Of a stretch of 64,000 bases of DNA, positions 33,049 through 43,997 are shown in pieces. The stretch is from Megaleporinus macrocephalus (Eukaryota; Chordata; Actinopteri; Characiformes; Anostomidae): contig JAJQXZ010000044.1 in the NCBI GenBank assembly GCA_021613375.1, positions 1 to 64,000 of the forward strand. Reading direction: 5' to 3'. The number at the start of each line of letters is the position of its first letter. Position 1 is the stretch's first letter. The notes beneath the pieces are model-generated. The model saw nothing but the letters and a program-made list of their open reading frames with translations. It was not told where the DNA came from and searched no databases. The position numbers were made by a program, and so were the translations under genes.

Positions 33049-34168
33049 TAGGGCTGCAGCTATCGATTATTTTAGTAATCGAATATTATTTTGATTATTC
33101 CATTGATTAATCGAGTAACCGGATAAAATATGTATTTTTTTAATTAAAGAGCAATAGTAAATATATAAGATAAAAAAATACAAGGTTCTTAACATTTTAT
33201 TGATTAAATTACATATAGTACTATAGTATACATCATACTATAAGTTCACAAGACTGGCTACTGTACACTATGTACTGTACACTGCAAACAAACTGAACTG
33301 AATATTCTCGCTGTATTAGATTTTAGGCTTCAAATTGCTACAAACACCACCTGATATTTAATTTGCTGGGTATTTTATGCATCACTGTGAGGGATGAGGG
33401 TGTGTGAGGGGTGTATGTTGTTGTGAGTGTGTGTTTGTAACTATGATCAAAACGATAATGTGAACGAAGCTCATTTACGGACATAACTCACCATCACACT
33501 TTCTTAACTAGCCATTACATATAACCACAACATACACGCTTTAATACACGCCTTCATCTCAACTCACCATCACACTGATTTCGGCTAAATGTTATGGTTA
33601 CTGTGTGTCGCTCCGCTCTGTGGACTGGACGTGCTGAAACATTGAAACACTGATGTGGTGCTCGGCTAGGGGTTACCGTAAAACTCAGACTCACTATCAG
33701 TTTACTGGGAAAGCTCAGTTGCTTGCTTTCTGAAGTTAGCTTCTTATTTGAATTCCCCGTTCCACCTTAAATGGTATATAAGTTATATTCTGGCGCCTAT
33801 AACTGCTGCATCATTTAAGGTGGAACGGTGGGATTTACATAAGAAGCTAACTTCAGCCTCGTCTATCTTCAGGTTTACACTCAGTAACGGCTCCCTCGGT
33901 TAGTTCGGTTTTATAGTAGACTTTGAACACTGTGTATGGTTTTCTTTTCTGTTTGCCTCTCCTCATTCTCTCTCTCTCTTTCTCTATTTTGCTATCTGCG
34001 CCATCAAATCACGTCTTCTTCGTGTCACCTGGCAACACTGTAAGCATGCGCTGTGCAACAGTAAAAGTCATCCGTGTGAAACAGTGCGCTGTATATCATT
34101 GTATGGACTAAACGAATCTTCGAGGCAATTGAGTTCCTCAAGTTCCTCGAGGAATCGTTTCAGCCATA
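33049..34168. mobile_element. 1120-bp hAT-like element with perfect 8-bp target-site duplication
   Basis: Starts TAGGGCTGCAGCTATCG and ends CGAGGAATCGTTTCAGCCATA. Flanks are caagactt at 33041-33048 and again at 34169-34176. Terminal-proximal text (ttttagtaatcgaatatt, attaatcgagtaacc; gaatcttcgaggcaattg) is typical of a common fish hAT family. No intact transposase frame is present. A fold-back MITE sits inside at 33730-33856. Confidence 0.85.
33730..33856. mobile_element. Fold-back MITE (TTCCACCTTAAA family) with outer 18-bp arms, copy 3
   Basis: Outer arms ctgaagttagcttcttat (33730-33747) and ataagaagctaacttcag (33839-33856) are perfect inverted repeats. Nested inside is the core at 33760-33825, from ttccaccttaaatggt to catcatttaaggtggaa, with its own inverted ends. 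The same two-layer structure occurs at 63330-63596. It lies inside a hAT-like element and so inserted later, or was carried by that family. Confidence 0.75.
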
Positions 34169-34176
34169 CAAGACTT

Positions 34177-34540
34177 GTCAACACAGAATAGCAAAACAAT
34201 GAAGTACTAAAACCATTTACTCACATTGAAGTATCTTTGATATTTAGGATATTTTGCAGAGCACGTCGTTTGCCAGCTGTTGTATCAGAGAAGGTACTGC
34301 GTGGTAAACCCCACTCGTATTTATGACTTTGTCAGCTCTTTTGGGACTTCTTTGTGGTACACTTGAAAATGTGTGAGTTTATCCGGGTGATCTAAATGCA
34401 CCATTAAAGTCGGGCTTTGCTGATGTATGCGAAAGCTACCGCACCTCTTGGATAAACTGTTTCCACCTTTGCACCATCGATTAAAGCATTCTTCTCCTCC
34501 CAGCAGGAGATACACAGATGTTGATACATGTGTACCGTTA
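34177..34540. other. Intronic sequence, nothing recognised
   Basis: A 64-codon minus-strand frame at 34321-34515 has no domain. Confidence 0.3.
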
Positions 34541-35120
34541 TATAGGAGACGTAGATAGAGGTGTAGATATCGGAGAAGAAATCAGCGAATCAGAAATTAG
34601 GGCTCTGCTGGCTGGTGATTAAGTTCCTTCGCAAGCATAGCCGGAGCTCAAACACTGCTGCAAGATCTAAATGAAATAAATATGTCATCCGGCTCTTTTG
34701 GTGCCAGCTTATTTTGACTCGCCGTACAGCTCGGCTCCTCCAGCTGCAATTGCCTGGAATATGTTCCGAGACTTATTGCCTGAGCTCCATCTTTGCCCTT
34801 CATGTGACCTCATGAATAAATATCGGTTAACTAATTTAAAAAAAAGATTTTGAAAAACTTGGTGAGATGACTGGCAGTCATTTGACAGTGTTTATTACAT
34901 CAAACCTAATTACAGGGGACTTTTTAAAAGAAGTTCTAGGTGGAAATGGAAGGTTTAAACCGAGTGATATGCAATCACCTGCACCCATGTGTGGTTCCAG
35001 ATTATCAATATCATTATGCACAGCTTATTTCTAGGCGGCAGGATCCGTCTGTAAGTCCCGATGCTTCATATAAGGAAATCATTAAATTAATGTGCAGACC
35101 TTGACGAACACTGGCCCAAA
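34541..35120. promoter_or_regulatory. Candidate conserved non-coding element
   Basis: Repeat-free, with gcaattgcctggaatatg, gtgacctcatgaataaat, gttaactaatttaaa, catttgacagtgtttatt and aacctaattacagggg. Motif texture suggests an enhancer in a long intron; not tested. Confidence 0.38.
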
Positions 35121-36043
35121 ACTAATTGCATCGACTATGTGCTTAACACTATGCTAATCTCAGATAATTTAACAGGGCCTGCTCTGCATAAGAAAACAGG
35201 TAGTCTGCCTGCCTGCCTGCTTGTCTGTCTCTCTCGTCGAAGCTGTAGAGAGGAGGGCTCTGTGGCGCTGGCTCTGCGTTCACGTGGGATTCGGAGAAAT
35301 AAAAGTTTGTGAACTCTTGGGGACTGTCTGCAGTCGTACACGAATGGTTTCTATAACAATATTGAGCTTTTTGCACTTATCTGATGCAGAGAGAAAATGA
35401 AAATCCCAGCATTCATTTTGCTTTTATGTGTTTTGGTGAAAGGCCAACATCCGAAACATAATTAACACTTACTTGAAATGTTCTTGGAAGACAAATAAAC
35501 TTAGTCTGAACGTGTTCAATTGTTTTGGGCGCTGAGCAGACTTCTGCGGAGGAATAATGTGTTTTGTTGTGCATCAGCGGGAACGCTTTCTGTTCATGTC
35601 AGTGTATCTGGTATCGTAAATATTTCTGGGTTGTTTTATCCCGTGTATCATCTTGCAGTCCCTGTATCCAAACAAATGAATATTAAAATGAATAACGTCT
35701 GTACTTGAGCTTCGCAGTACATTGTGTGTTACAATACAAGCATCACAATTCCGGTGAGCCTTAAAGAAGCACTGGAGCGTTTGGGCAGAGGGGTATAAAC
35801 ACTATAAGCGCTATAAACACAACCCCAAAATGTTAATTGCTGAGTGCTTACTACAGTTTCGAAACGCACCATGTCTGTGAAAGTGAAACTAATTCATGTA
35901 CACAGCTATCAAGAATCATACAGGCCTTAGGCCACGTTTGCCAAATGCTGCATTGCCCCATCTATTCCACTCACTCATACATGCACCATATAAAGGTAGG
36001 CAGAATGTATGAATATCATTACAGACATGCTTATATAAATATA
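35121..36043. other. Intronic sequence, no gene seen
   Basis: Short frames only (35135-35376 -, 35520-35708 +, 35837-36064 +). No domain or repeat boundary recognised. Confidence 0.35.
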
Positions 36044-36563
36044 CACTACCGCTCAAATGTTTAGAATCACTTTAGAATTTCATTTCATGCAATTTTCATG
36101 CAATTCACAAACAATACTGTCCATTTCACAATGAATGTAAGTGTATCAGATGATTTTTAAAGAATAAAAATGTTTGTATTAAACTCTATTTTTGTATAGA
36201 GGCTTATTTTGCATATAGTTCTATTATCAGCAATTCTCAGTCCTCTGTCTAAATCTCCTGGTACGGCCACCAATCCAAGTTAAGGATGTTATTGGACTAA
36301 TTGGTTGTTAGGACACTCTTGATCAATTGTGATCACAGCTGAAAAACATTCTACTAATAAGTGAGTATAAAAGGGAGAACAACATTCTTGGTTAGTTTAG
36401 TATCTGAAGCATCAGCAGTTGATGTCTTGCTGACCGACTCACAATGACCAGAAAGAAACAACTTTCTTTAGAGACCCGTCAGTCCATTGTTGTGTTAAGG
36501 AAGAAGATACTCCATTGAAAACAAGAACATTTCACTGTGATCCCAAACTTTTAAGCGGTAGTG
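36044..36563 (+). mobile_element. 520-bp non-autonomous Tc1/mariner element with TA target sites
   Basis: Ends CACTACCGCTCAAATGTTTA and AAACTTTTAAGCGGTAGTG are inverted repeats flanked by TA on each side (36042-36043 and 36564-36565), the Tc1/mariner insertion signature. Near the right end, the ATG at 36444 opens a 24-codon frame beginning MTRKKQLSLETRQSIV, which looks like the start of a Tc1-type transposase N-terminal DNA-binding domain; it then stops and the rest is deleted. So this is a deletion derivative of a once coding element. Confidence 0.8.
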
Positions 36564-36578
36564 TATGCATATATAAAT

Positions 36579-36722
36579 ATCGTCGCTGTCCAATGACGTG
36601 TATCTCTATTTTTTTAGATTTTGAGTTTTCTTCATCATTTAAACACGGCAACGTAAATTTCACTTACGTTGAAAGCCAAGACTGTTTTTGGCGATACTTG
36701 TTTTCCATTGGACAGCGACGAT
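36579..36722. mobile_element. 144-bp MITE with perfect 17-bp inverted ends
   Basis: Ends ATCGTCGCTGTCCAATG and CATTGGACAGCGACGAT are perfect inverted repeats. It lies only 15 bp after the Tc1 element. Related text occurs at 1711-1945, 21303-21480 and about 53930-54142. Target-site duplication is unclear because the flanks are AT-rich. Confidence 0.75.
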
Positions 36723-36939
36723 GTATATATAAAATGTGATCTGATATCTGATAATTTAGTTTTCCTTAACAAACAGTAACAACACAGGATCTAAATCTAT
36801 ATCATTGGCATAAGAAATGTTGAACCTTTACCCAGTGGAGTTTTCTTCAAGGGCAGTAACCCTCAGCGAGATGCTTTGTGTAGGTACTAATTGATCCAGT
36901 ACAGCATTTAGGAGGTATTTTGTTCCATTCCCACATACA

Positions 36940-37400
36940 AAACTGTTTCAGTTCATGTATATTTTCAGAGGCCTTTCTCGAACACCATGGCATTCTTTGG
37001 GAGCCAATTCAAAACTCTTACATGGTCTTTCTAAACTATGGAATGAAACTGAGTTTTACATCTCAGCCAGATGCCCTGAATTTTCTCACACATCTCGAAA
37101 CCCACTGGTCCCCGAGTGATTGCAAGCTGTTCAAGTCTTGAGGCAGTAAAATAGCTCCACTCCACAGCTCTTGCCTCACTGTTGGGTGGAAGTTTGGTAT
37201 GCAGTGTTTTGTTCACCCCAAACATTACTCTGTGTGTTGCCGAAAAAGTTTTGTCTTATTGGTCCTGAAAATACTGCTCTAGTCCTGCTGGGTTTTTTCC
37301 AAAACAGGTAGCAATGTTCTTTTCGACAGCGGTTGTGTCCTCTTTGAGGCTTTTTATTTTTTTCAGAGTGTCCTTGGACTGTTCTGCTCACACCTATAGA
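36940..37400 (-). pseudogene. Decayed Tc1-like transposase fragment
   Basis: The minus strand encodes pieces such as AVFSGPIRQNFFGNTQSNVW and GEQNTAYQ, matching the part of Tc1-type transposases where a K-L-F-G motif precedes the VW and A-Y residues. The frame is broken by stops and shifts around 37170-37230, and the catalytic Asp and Glu regions are not intact. No terminal repeats were found for this piece. Confidence 0.6.
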
Positions 37401-37772
37401 AAGTAGGAGCAGTGCTGGATTTCTTCTATATGTGAATTAAGTTTGGAGAGATGGAAGAAGGACATGTATAAGACCAGAGTGAAGAACGAATTCAAATAAT
37501 ATTTCTATACCTGACACACCAGAGCAGATATTATTGTGTTACTATTATAACTACGTATACTATTATTACATAAGTATATTAGTTCAGTTAATTACGTATG
37601 CCTAATGGCTTTTACTTGGGATGATCGCAGTTTCTTAGTACTATAATAACGTTGTACATGTGTTAGATTCTGTTATTTCAGTAAGATGCACCATGGAGAC
37701 GATGCTAACCTGTTTAGAGGGCAGTGTTTCACTCTGACTGTACAACAGTATTACCTGTTAATCAAACATATA
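37401..37772. other. AT-rich intronic sequence, nothing recognised
   Basis: No exon, repeat boundary or RNA gene visible. Confidence 0.3.
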
Positions 37773-38371
37773 GGCTGTGTCTCAAAACCTAGTGATCCCC
37801 TACATAGGCAGCATTTTACATCATAGTATGCGCTCCCGACATGTAGACTGTCCCAATTCTTACATACCTTAAACATGCTGTCTATTGAAGAACCTTATTT
37901 AGACCTGATTTTAAAGAAGCATTGAACGCTTCCTCAGCCGCTTAGACAATCCCATGATGCACCGCAGGCTAATCTACGAGCAGTTAAGTGGTTTTAAAAT
38001 GTGAGTTATTTTGATTCTCTGGAGTTTTAATGTGTTTCTGGTCATATAATCACACAAAACAGTATTTTATATCAACTCTGTAACGAGTCCTTCACCATTT
38101 ACACTTTTATACTCGAGACATTAGCATTTATGCTAGCGGATTATTAAGACTCGGGCTATTGTTTTTGGATGCCGGCTGGTAGCTTAGCAGCCAGTTAAAC
38201 CACCGGTCACGTGCTGCAGTGGGTGGGAACAAGCCGTGACGCAGTCTCTCTCTAACTAGAGCGTCTCAGTAATCTGTTTTATGAGGAGAGATGAGGAGAG
38301 AACGCTGCTACTTACACAGCTCCCTACCTAGACAGCCTACTTACACACTCACTAGGGTTTGAGACAGAGCC
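37773..38371. mobile_element. 599-bp MITE with TGTGTCTCAAA ends, copy a
   Basis: Starts ggctgtgtctcaaaacctag and ends ctagggtttgagacagagcc, inverted repeats of about 23 bp with few mismatches. It shares most of its length with 48089-48636, including ttatgaggagag and tctctaactagagcgtctc, and with an inverted copy at 40457-41400. ATA flanks both ends, but the superfamily is not settled. Non-coding. Confidence 0.75.
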
Positions 38372-38463
38372 ATAGCCAGCTAATTTGGCCACTTCTAACA
38401 TCTGTACTTTAATAGTTGCATGAAATGAACAATTAAATAATTATCTTAGCCAGCTAAAATAAT

Positions 38464-38948
38464 TAGAGATGGACCGATTCCAATCGCTGATCACCTCTTA
38501 GCACGATTGTGCGATAGCCAATACCGATCAAGGGCGGGGCTATATGCCACGGTAGGACTATATGTAGTTATTAGCGCAAGCAAGTCATGAAACATGATCT
38601 AAACTGGTTTATTACCATTTTTAATGAGCTCATATGAAACAGCAATAATATTTTAAACAAAATTAACAGTAAATAAACAAAGTACATCAAACAAATATCA
38701 CCAATCCTGCAATCATTACATTTAGACCCATAATTTAAAATGAAAAAAGCTAATGAAGGTGTCGAAAATGAAGGAGGAGGTTTTAATGAAACACTAGCTG
38801 GAAAACAGAAATTAGGCTAATTTGTTTAAGGCTATTGATCGGCTCTCGGGATCAACTAAAATGGAGAAATATCGGCCGATCACCGATCGCATATTTTGAT
38901 TAAGAATCGGCTAATACCGATACATAACCGATCAATCCTTCCATCTCT
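38464..38948. mobile_element. hAT-like MITE (TAGAGATGG ends), copy 1 of 3
   Basis: Starts TAGAGATGGACCGATTCC and ends CCGATCAATCCTTCCATCTCT, flanked by aaaataat on both sides (38456-38463 and 38949-38956). The exact end may shift by one base because the flank is A-rich. Shares gcaagcaagtcatgaaacat and gggcggggctatatgcc with copies at 43260-43997 (inverted) and 50714-51568. Confidence 0.8.
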
Positions 38949-38956
38949 AAAATAAT

Positions 38957-39274
38957 TTATAAATTACCAACTGAGATATCATGATCGTGGTGCTTTTTCA
39001 GACATAAGTTCAGTTAGAAAATACACAAAAGAACCAGCAGTGCTGCATTCTAATATACTGTGTTTACAATGATTTTTACTCAGCATTTTTACATACCGTG
39101 TTGCACTAAATCCAGTCCAATGGGACTAATTATACTCTCTTCATAATCAGACGTGCACTTGGTCTGACTACTAATGTGGCCTACATGTTCAGAAAAGCAT
39201 ATTGTATCGTAACCCAATTTCTCCTGATAATATGAATATTGTTTAGTTTTAATGTAGCCAATTAAACACACAAA

Positions 39275-39314
<40 letters not shown>

Positions 39315-40456
39315 GTCTCTCTGTCTCTCTCTTATTTCTCTTGAAGATCAGACTGTAACGGTCCTGGTACATAAAGAAGAAACGGCAGAAAAGAGAGGTG
39401 CTCAGAAGCAGCCGATTACTCATGCACGCTCTCTGACTCTGGCTGTCAGCTGAGCTTAGAAGAGATATCTGAATTCCCCTCTTGTTTGTTCCTCAAGTAT
39501 TCAAATATATACAAATTCTAAGTACACTGTTTACCAGGAAGATAACATAACTGCAGTAAACAACGTCCCGGACCCTTAAGTGGGAGCTCATAAATATCGA
39601 GCATCCGAAAAGTGCACAGTATTATAAACCAGCGGTTCTCAGCCTGGAGGCACGAGATGGTTATTTAAAACAGGACGTAGACGGATTTTTACATATTTTT
39701 GAGTGTCTTGGCATAAAATCCCCCAGGCCAGCGAATCGAGTTCCACTCGAGTGAAATGGTGAGCTGCTGCGTGACATACTGAGTCGAGGCAAAGAAAGTA
39801 TAGCCTGCGCTGGTGGCTGCAGTGTGAGGCTCTGTTTAGCCAAACAGCTAAACTAGCAGTTTACTCGAGTAAGACGTGTATAAAGGTTATATGATTATTA
39901 GCTGACTACCCTACAAAGTGTCTACACTCAGAGAGAATCAGAGTTGCTGTTAGTGTTAAAAGTAAACAAGCACTTCGCCCTGAGTTTGCTCCAGAGCTGT
40001 CGGCTGTTTGCAAATATTCCTCTGCGTTTTAGCACATAATAAGCCAGTATTGTTTTCTTCGTGGTCAGCAATGGCACATATGTTTGCGAGACTTGAGCAT
40101 ATACAATAGAACGTAATACAATGAGCATTCAGAGTTGAAGCGCTTCGTCTCAGGGCCTTTAACCATCAAACCACACGTACTGCAGTGTTCCGTCTGCATG
40201 ACCGTAGGCTGATTAAAGGCCAAGTACCGAGACATTTGTTTGAAAAGCCTTTCTAGTCTTATGAGCTTCGAGAGCAGCTTTTCTACTGAGAAGCTTTAAA
40301 ATCACTTGATTAAACCAAAGAATTCTTACAAGACTGGAAACCCTGAGTACATTTAGCCTTTTCTTAAGGGATCCTGTGGTTCTCATTCTTCATTGTTAGC
40401 AGTTAAAAGAAATACATGTGTTTATTACTATGAACGTATTTGATCTCATCACATAT
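38957..40456. other. Intronic sequence with a (CT)n microsatellite
   Basis: (CT)n with a few CTGT interruptions fills 39276-39332. The remainder is mixed, with short frames on the minus strand (39661-39843, 39928-40128) and no domain. Confidence 0.4.
39276..39332. repeat. (CT)n microsatellite
   Basis: Uninterrupted CT, then CTGTCTCT variants. Confidence 0.92.
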
Positions 40457-41400
40457 TAAAACCTAGTGAGCTGCCTAAGTAGTGAGCTGTCTAGGTAGGG
40501 CAGCTGTTTAAGTAGACAGCGTTCTATCTGACGTCTATCTTCATAGGACAGATTATTGAGATGCTCTAGTTAGAGAGAAACTACATCACAGCTTGTTGCC
40601 GCCACAGCATGCGACCAGTGTTTTAGCTTAGTTTAGCTACTGTCTACTAGGGGTGTAAGGAAATATCGAAATCTCGAATATCAGGATGTTATGTTTGGTG
40701 ATACGGTATTCGATTCTCAAAAAAAACAGTATCGATACACAGATTCCTAGCAGAAAGTGTGTCGGTGTGTGCTGTGTTTAAACCTCTGACCACTAGATGG
40801 CAGTGTTGTAATTCATTTTCAGCTCCTCTCCAACATTAACAAGCAGCACAAGGGTGCAATGCTATTGTAAGTATTAGTAAACCTGTTCATATAGTGGTGT
40901 GTTTGAATAGTGTGGTTTTAAAAATTACAATTTATTACTTTGCCTTCTGTATCGCAGTGTATTGAATCGTGAGCGCTGTATCACAATACGTATTGTATCG
41001 CCAGGTTCTTGCCAATACACAGCCCATACTGGCACCTTGGCTAAGCTACCAGCTGGCTATCCACAACAATAGCCTGAGTCTTAAAAATCCACTAGCATAA
41101 ATACTTATACCTTGAGTATAAAACCTCACTGCAAAGTATTTGGTGAGGTCGTATGACAAATAAACAAATTAAAACACGGAATAACATACTTTTAAAAATG
41201 ACTTCACTGCTTGTAGCTTCACTTTTGTCCGCTATGTTGGAAAAATGTAGCCTGTGTTGCATCATGGGATTGCCTTAGCAGCTAAGGAGCCATTTGATGC
41301 TTCCTTATTATTCAACCAGAATAAGGAGCCTCTGAGGACAGCTCGTTTAAGGTATCTAAGAATTGGGACAGGCCTACATGTCAGGAGCCGCATACTAAAC
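40457..41400 (-). mobile_element. TGTGTCTCAAA-family MITE, copy c, interrupted by another element
   Basis: Inverted relative to 37773-38371: it begins aaaacctagtgagctgcc and later has aggtatctaagaattggg, acaggcctacatgtcagg, the reverse of copy a. Its outer right end is missing or diverged. The middle is interrupted by the hAT-like insertion at about 40648-41026, after which the match resumes with ctaagctaccagctggct. Confidence 0.65.
40648..41026 (-). mobile_element. hAT-like MITE inserted in copy c
   Basis: Starts TAGGGGTGTAAGG and ends TTGCCAATACACAGCCCA. The interior (cctctgaccactagatgg, cagtgttgtaattcattt, tgtattgaatcgtgagcg) is the reverse of the element at 30851-31219. The target-site duplication is not clean, so the boundaries are accurate to a few bases only. 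Confidence 0.65.
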
Positions 41401-42624
41401 GAGACGGACTCTATGGTTAAAGAAAGTCTGATAATTAATTCAAGATTCTTATTTTACTTCATTTCACTATTAACTATTGTCTATTTATTGTTATGCTTGT
41501 ACAGTTTTTTACTACGATACATAATGCTGCCCTGCTTCAGAGTTATTTGAGCCTCACCCCAAGCATTTTAATACATGTATGTCCTGAGATGATGTGCAGA
41601 TGACAACTTCATAAACATGTTTTACATTTTTTCTTGCAGCGGAATTGTATCAGTATGGAGTTTGCTGATTTTAATGGAATATGAGATTCATACAAATGCA
41701 TTGATACACATGTTTTGTTAGTGGTTTGGTTGGCTCCACAATGACCGTTGTTTGGTTTTTCTAGTGTTGTCCTGTGGACTGACCTGGCAACAGATGTTCA
41801 ATTCTGTGGCTCCTCCAGATGTTTATGTTATGGTTGTTTGCTTAACCCAGGTCTTAACTCTGACGTGTGACGAAACAGAGACAACCTATTTAGTTATCGG
41901 TTACTTAACCCTTTAATTTGAATACTGTATTAGTAGGATGTGTCTACTTAAGACTACAGTTTTGTGTCAAGGTCTTTGTAGTCTGAGTATGATTATTTCA
42001 GAGATAGTCTGAGTTGTGTTTATTTGTGATGAGAATGGAGAGAAAAGGAGGTCCAGATGTGAGTTGAGTATTAATCAGAAGCAGGTGCGCACTGGTCCTG
42101 GGGTGCGCTGCTGGATTATATTCGCTTTTGTTGAGTTCAAATGCATGGAAGCTGAACATTATGTGACTTTTTCCTTAAACAATCTTTTCTGTATCTTCTA
42201 TGTCGGGAATACAATCTAGATTAATACTTGCTGTCCTTTTGATGTCTGGAGTGTCGTAGAATAATTTGATAAATGACATTTTCCGACCGTTGGCTGCAGC
42301 CCTGATATCAGACTTTGATAAATGTTACTCTTCCTTGGTTGTCTTCAGTCAAAGGCCTTCTTAAAGGCCACCTTTGTCATCATCACTGCTTGCCTTTGAT
42401 GAGACCAAGACCTGCTACAGTTTATTGCGAGTGTAAAAGGAGAAAAAAACAAGAAGCATAAATGTCACGCAGGGGTGTTACGGCCGCTCGGGGTAAGATG
42501 TGGAAGCTTAAAGCTGGTCTGGAGCCCGATTTCTGTACTTTCAATGCTTTTTTGGTTGCAGTTTTGTTTCATATTAAAAAAAAGTTCTGGATCCTTTACA
42601 AGTTTGTTCTTATTAACAAGTGGA
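41401..42624. other. AT-rich intronic sequence, no gene seen
   Basis: Frames of 67-98 codons at 41254-41550 and 42016-42219 are without domains. Confidence 0.35.
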
Positions 42625-43080
42625 TATACACAGTCGCGTCACATTATTATGACCACTTTATACTCTGGGGAATGTTTTGGTGACATTCTCTGGACCCACT
42701 CATCCATGTGGAAGACTGAATCCCATCCTTGCAGATCACGTACACCATACATGCTGATTGTCTTCTCTGGGGCGGATGGGATCTTCCAGCAAGAAATGTC
42801 CCACATTGGTTGGAAGACCTGACCAAGACTTCCAAGTACTACCCTGGACCCCTAATTCCCCAGACTTGAACCCAATTAAGCATCTGTGGCACCACCTTGG
42901 GATGGTGATGTTAGCTCTATGGATCCTCCTCCACGCTCCCTCCAGCAGCTGTGAGGATGCACTGGCTCCAGATACCTGTGACCACCTACCAGGACCTTAC
43001 TGAGTCTCCCAGTCCATCTAGCTGCCGTCTGTGCTGCACACACGACGGTCACTCTGGATACATACTCGATTGTGTATTTT
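42625..43080 (+). pseudogene. Tc1-like element remnant with mutated transposase catalytic site
   Basis: Begins with a terminal-repeat-like tatacacagtcgcgtcacat, tattatgaccac. The plus-strand frame at 42758-43003 contains PNSPDLNPIKHLWHHLG, the signature around the third catalytic residue of Tc1-type transposases (normally SPDLNPIEHLW). Here Lys (aag, 42878-42880) replaces Glu. Upstream parts of the protein are in other frames, and the first two catalytic Asp regions are not intact. No right-hand terminal repeat was found. Inactive fragment. Confidence 0.75.
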
Positions 43081-43259
43081 ATCGTACATACAAGAACCAC
43101 CTGTGGACATGTGGACACGTCAAGCTACGCAGACATGGTTTCGCACATTCAAGGATGTCTCGCTTTCTGAGTGTTACAGCCAGAGACGCTATAACTACAG
43201 TCGATCCTGACCAAACTGTACGCTTTCACTCAGACTAACAGCTTTCATACATTCTAAAG

Positions 43260-43997
43260 TAGAGATGGAAGGATTGATTGGCTATGTATTGGTATTGGCA
43301 GATTTCTAATCAAAATATGCAATGGCGTTAAACAAGCGAGCACAATTTCTGTATTTCCAGCTAGCGTTTCATCCAGGAAGAGGAGCCCCCCTCTTGTAAA
43401 ACCCCCTCTGGCAAGTTCCCCGCAATTCCTATCTGTACCACTAGGTGGAAATACATACCCTTTCAGTTTCGACAGACTGACTAAAGCGACAGCCTGGTGA
43501 GAACAGTTTATGGTATTCACTGCATGTACTGATAGAGAAAACATCGTCCGTCTGGCAGTTTTTTACGTGAAGCAGACTCAACCAGGACAGTTTAAAATCT
43601 GTAAAATCAACGTGGAGGAACCAAGACAAAGACATCTTAACACATACTAATCTGATACGGCACTTAGAACTACACCATGCGGCTGAATACAGTGAGTATC
43701 GCCAAACAGCAGAGCTAGCACGCACAGCTAGCACAAAACAAAACAACCCAGAACCCACCATACAGACCAGATCTGACCGGTACGAACAGAACAGCAGCAA
43801 CAACAGCCAGAGAGCTAAAGGCACCACAGCCAGAGTGACTGAGTTTATAGATAAGCAACGTTTCAACCATGTTTCATGACTTGCTTGCACTAATATTGCA
43901 TGTAGCCTGCTGGTGGCATATAGCCCCCGCTCTCGATCGGTATCGGCTATCAGCCGATAATGCTGGAAGGTGATCGGCGATCGGAATCGCCCTCTAA
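43260..43997. mobile_element. hAT-like element (TAGAGATGG ends), copy 2, inverted
   Basis: Starts TAGAGATGGAAGGATTGATT and ends GATCGGAATCGCCCTCTA. The interior is the reverse of 50714-51568 over long stretches (cactaggtggaaataca, cagactgactaaagcgac, atacagtgagtatcgcc). The minus strand has a 149-codon open frame (43441-43890) without a domain I recognise; it may be a leftover of internal coding sequence. No matching 8-bp flanks. Confidence 0.7.
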
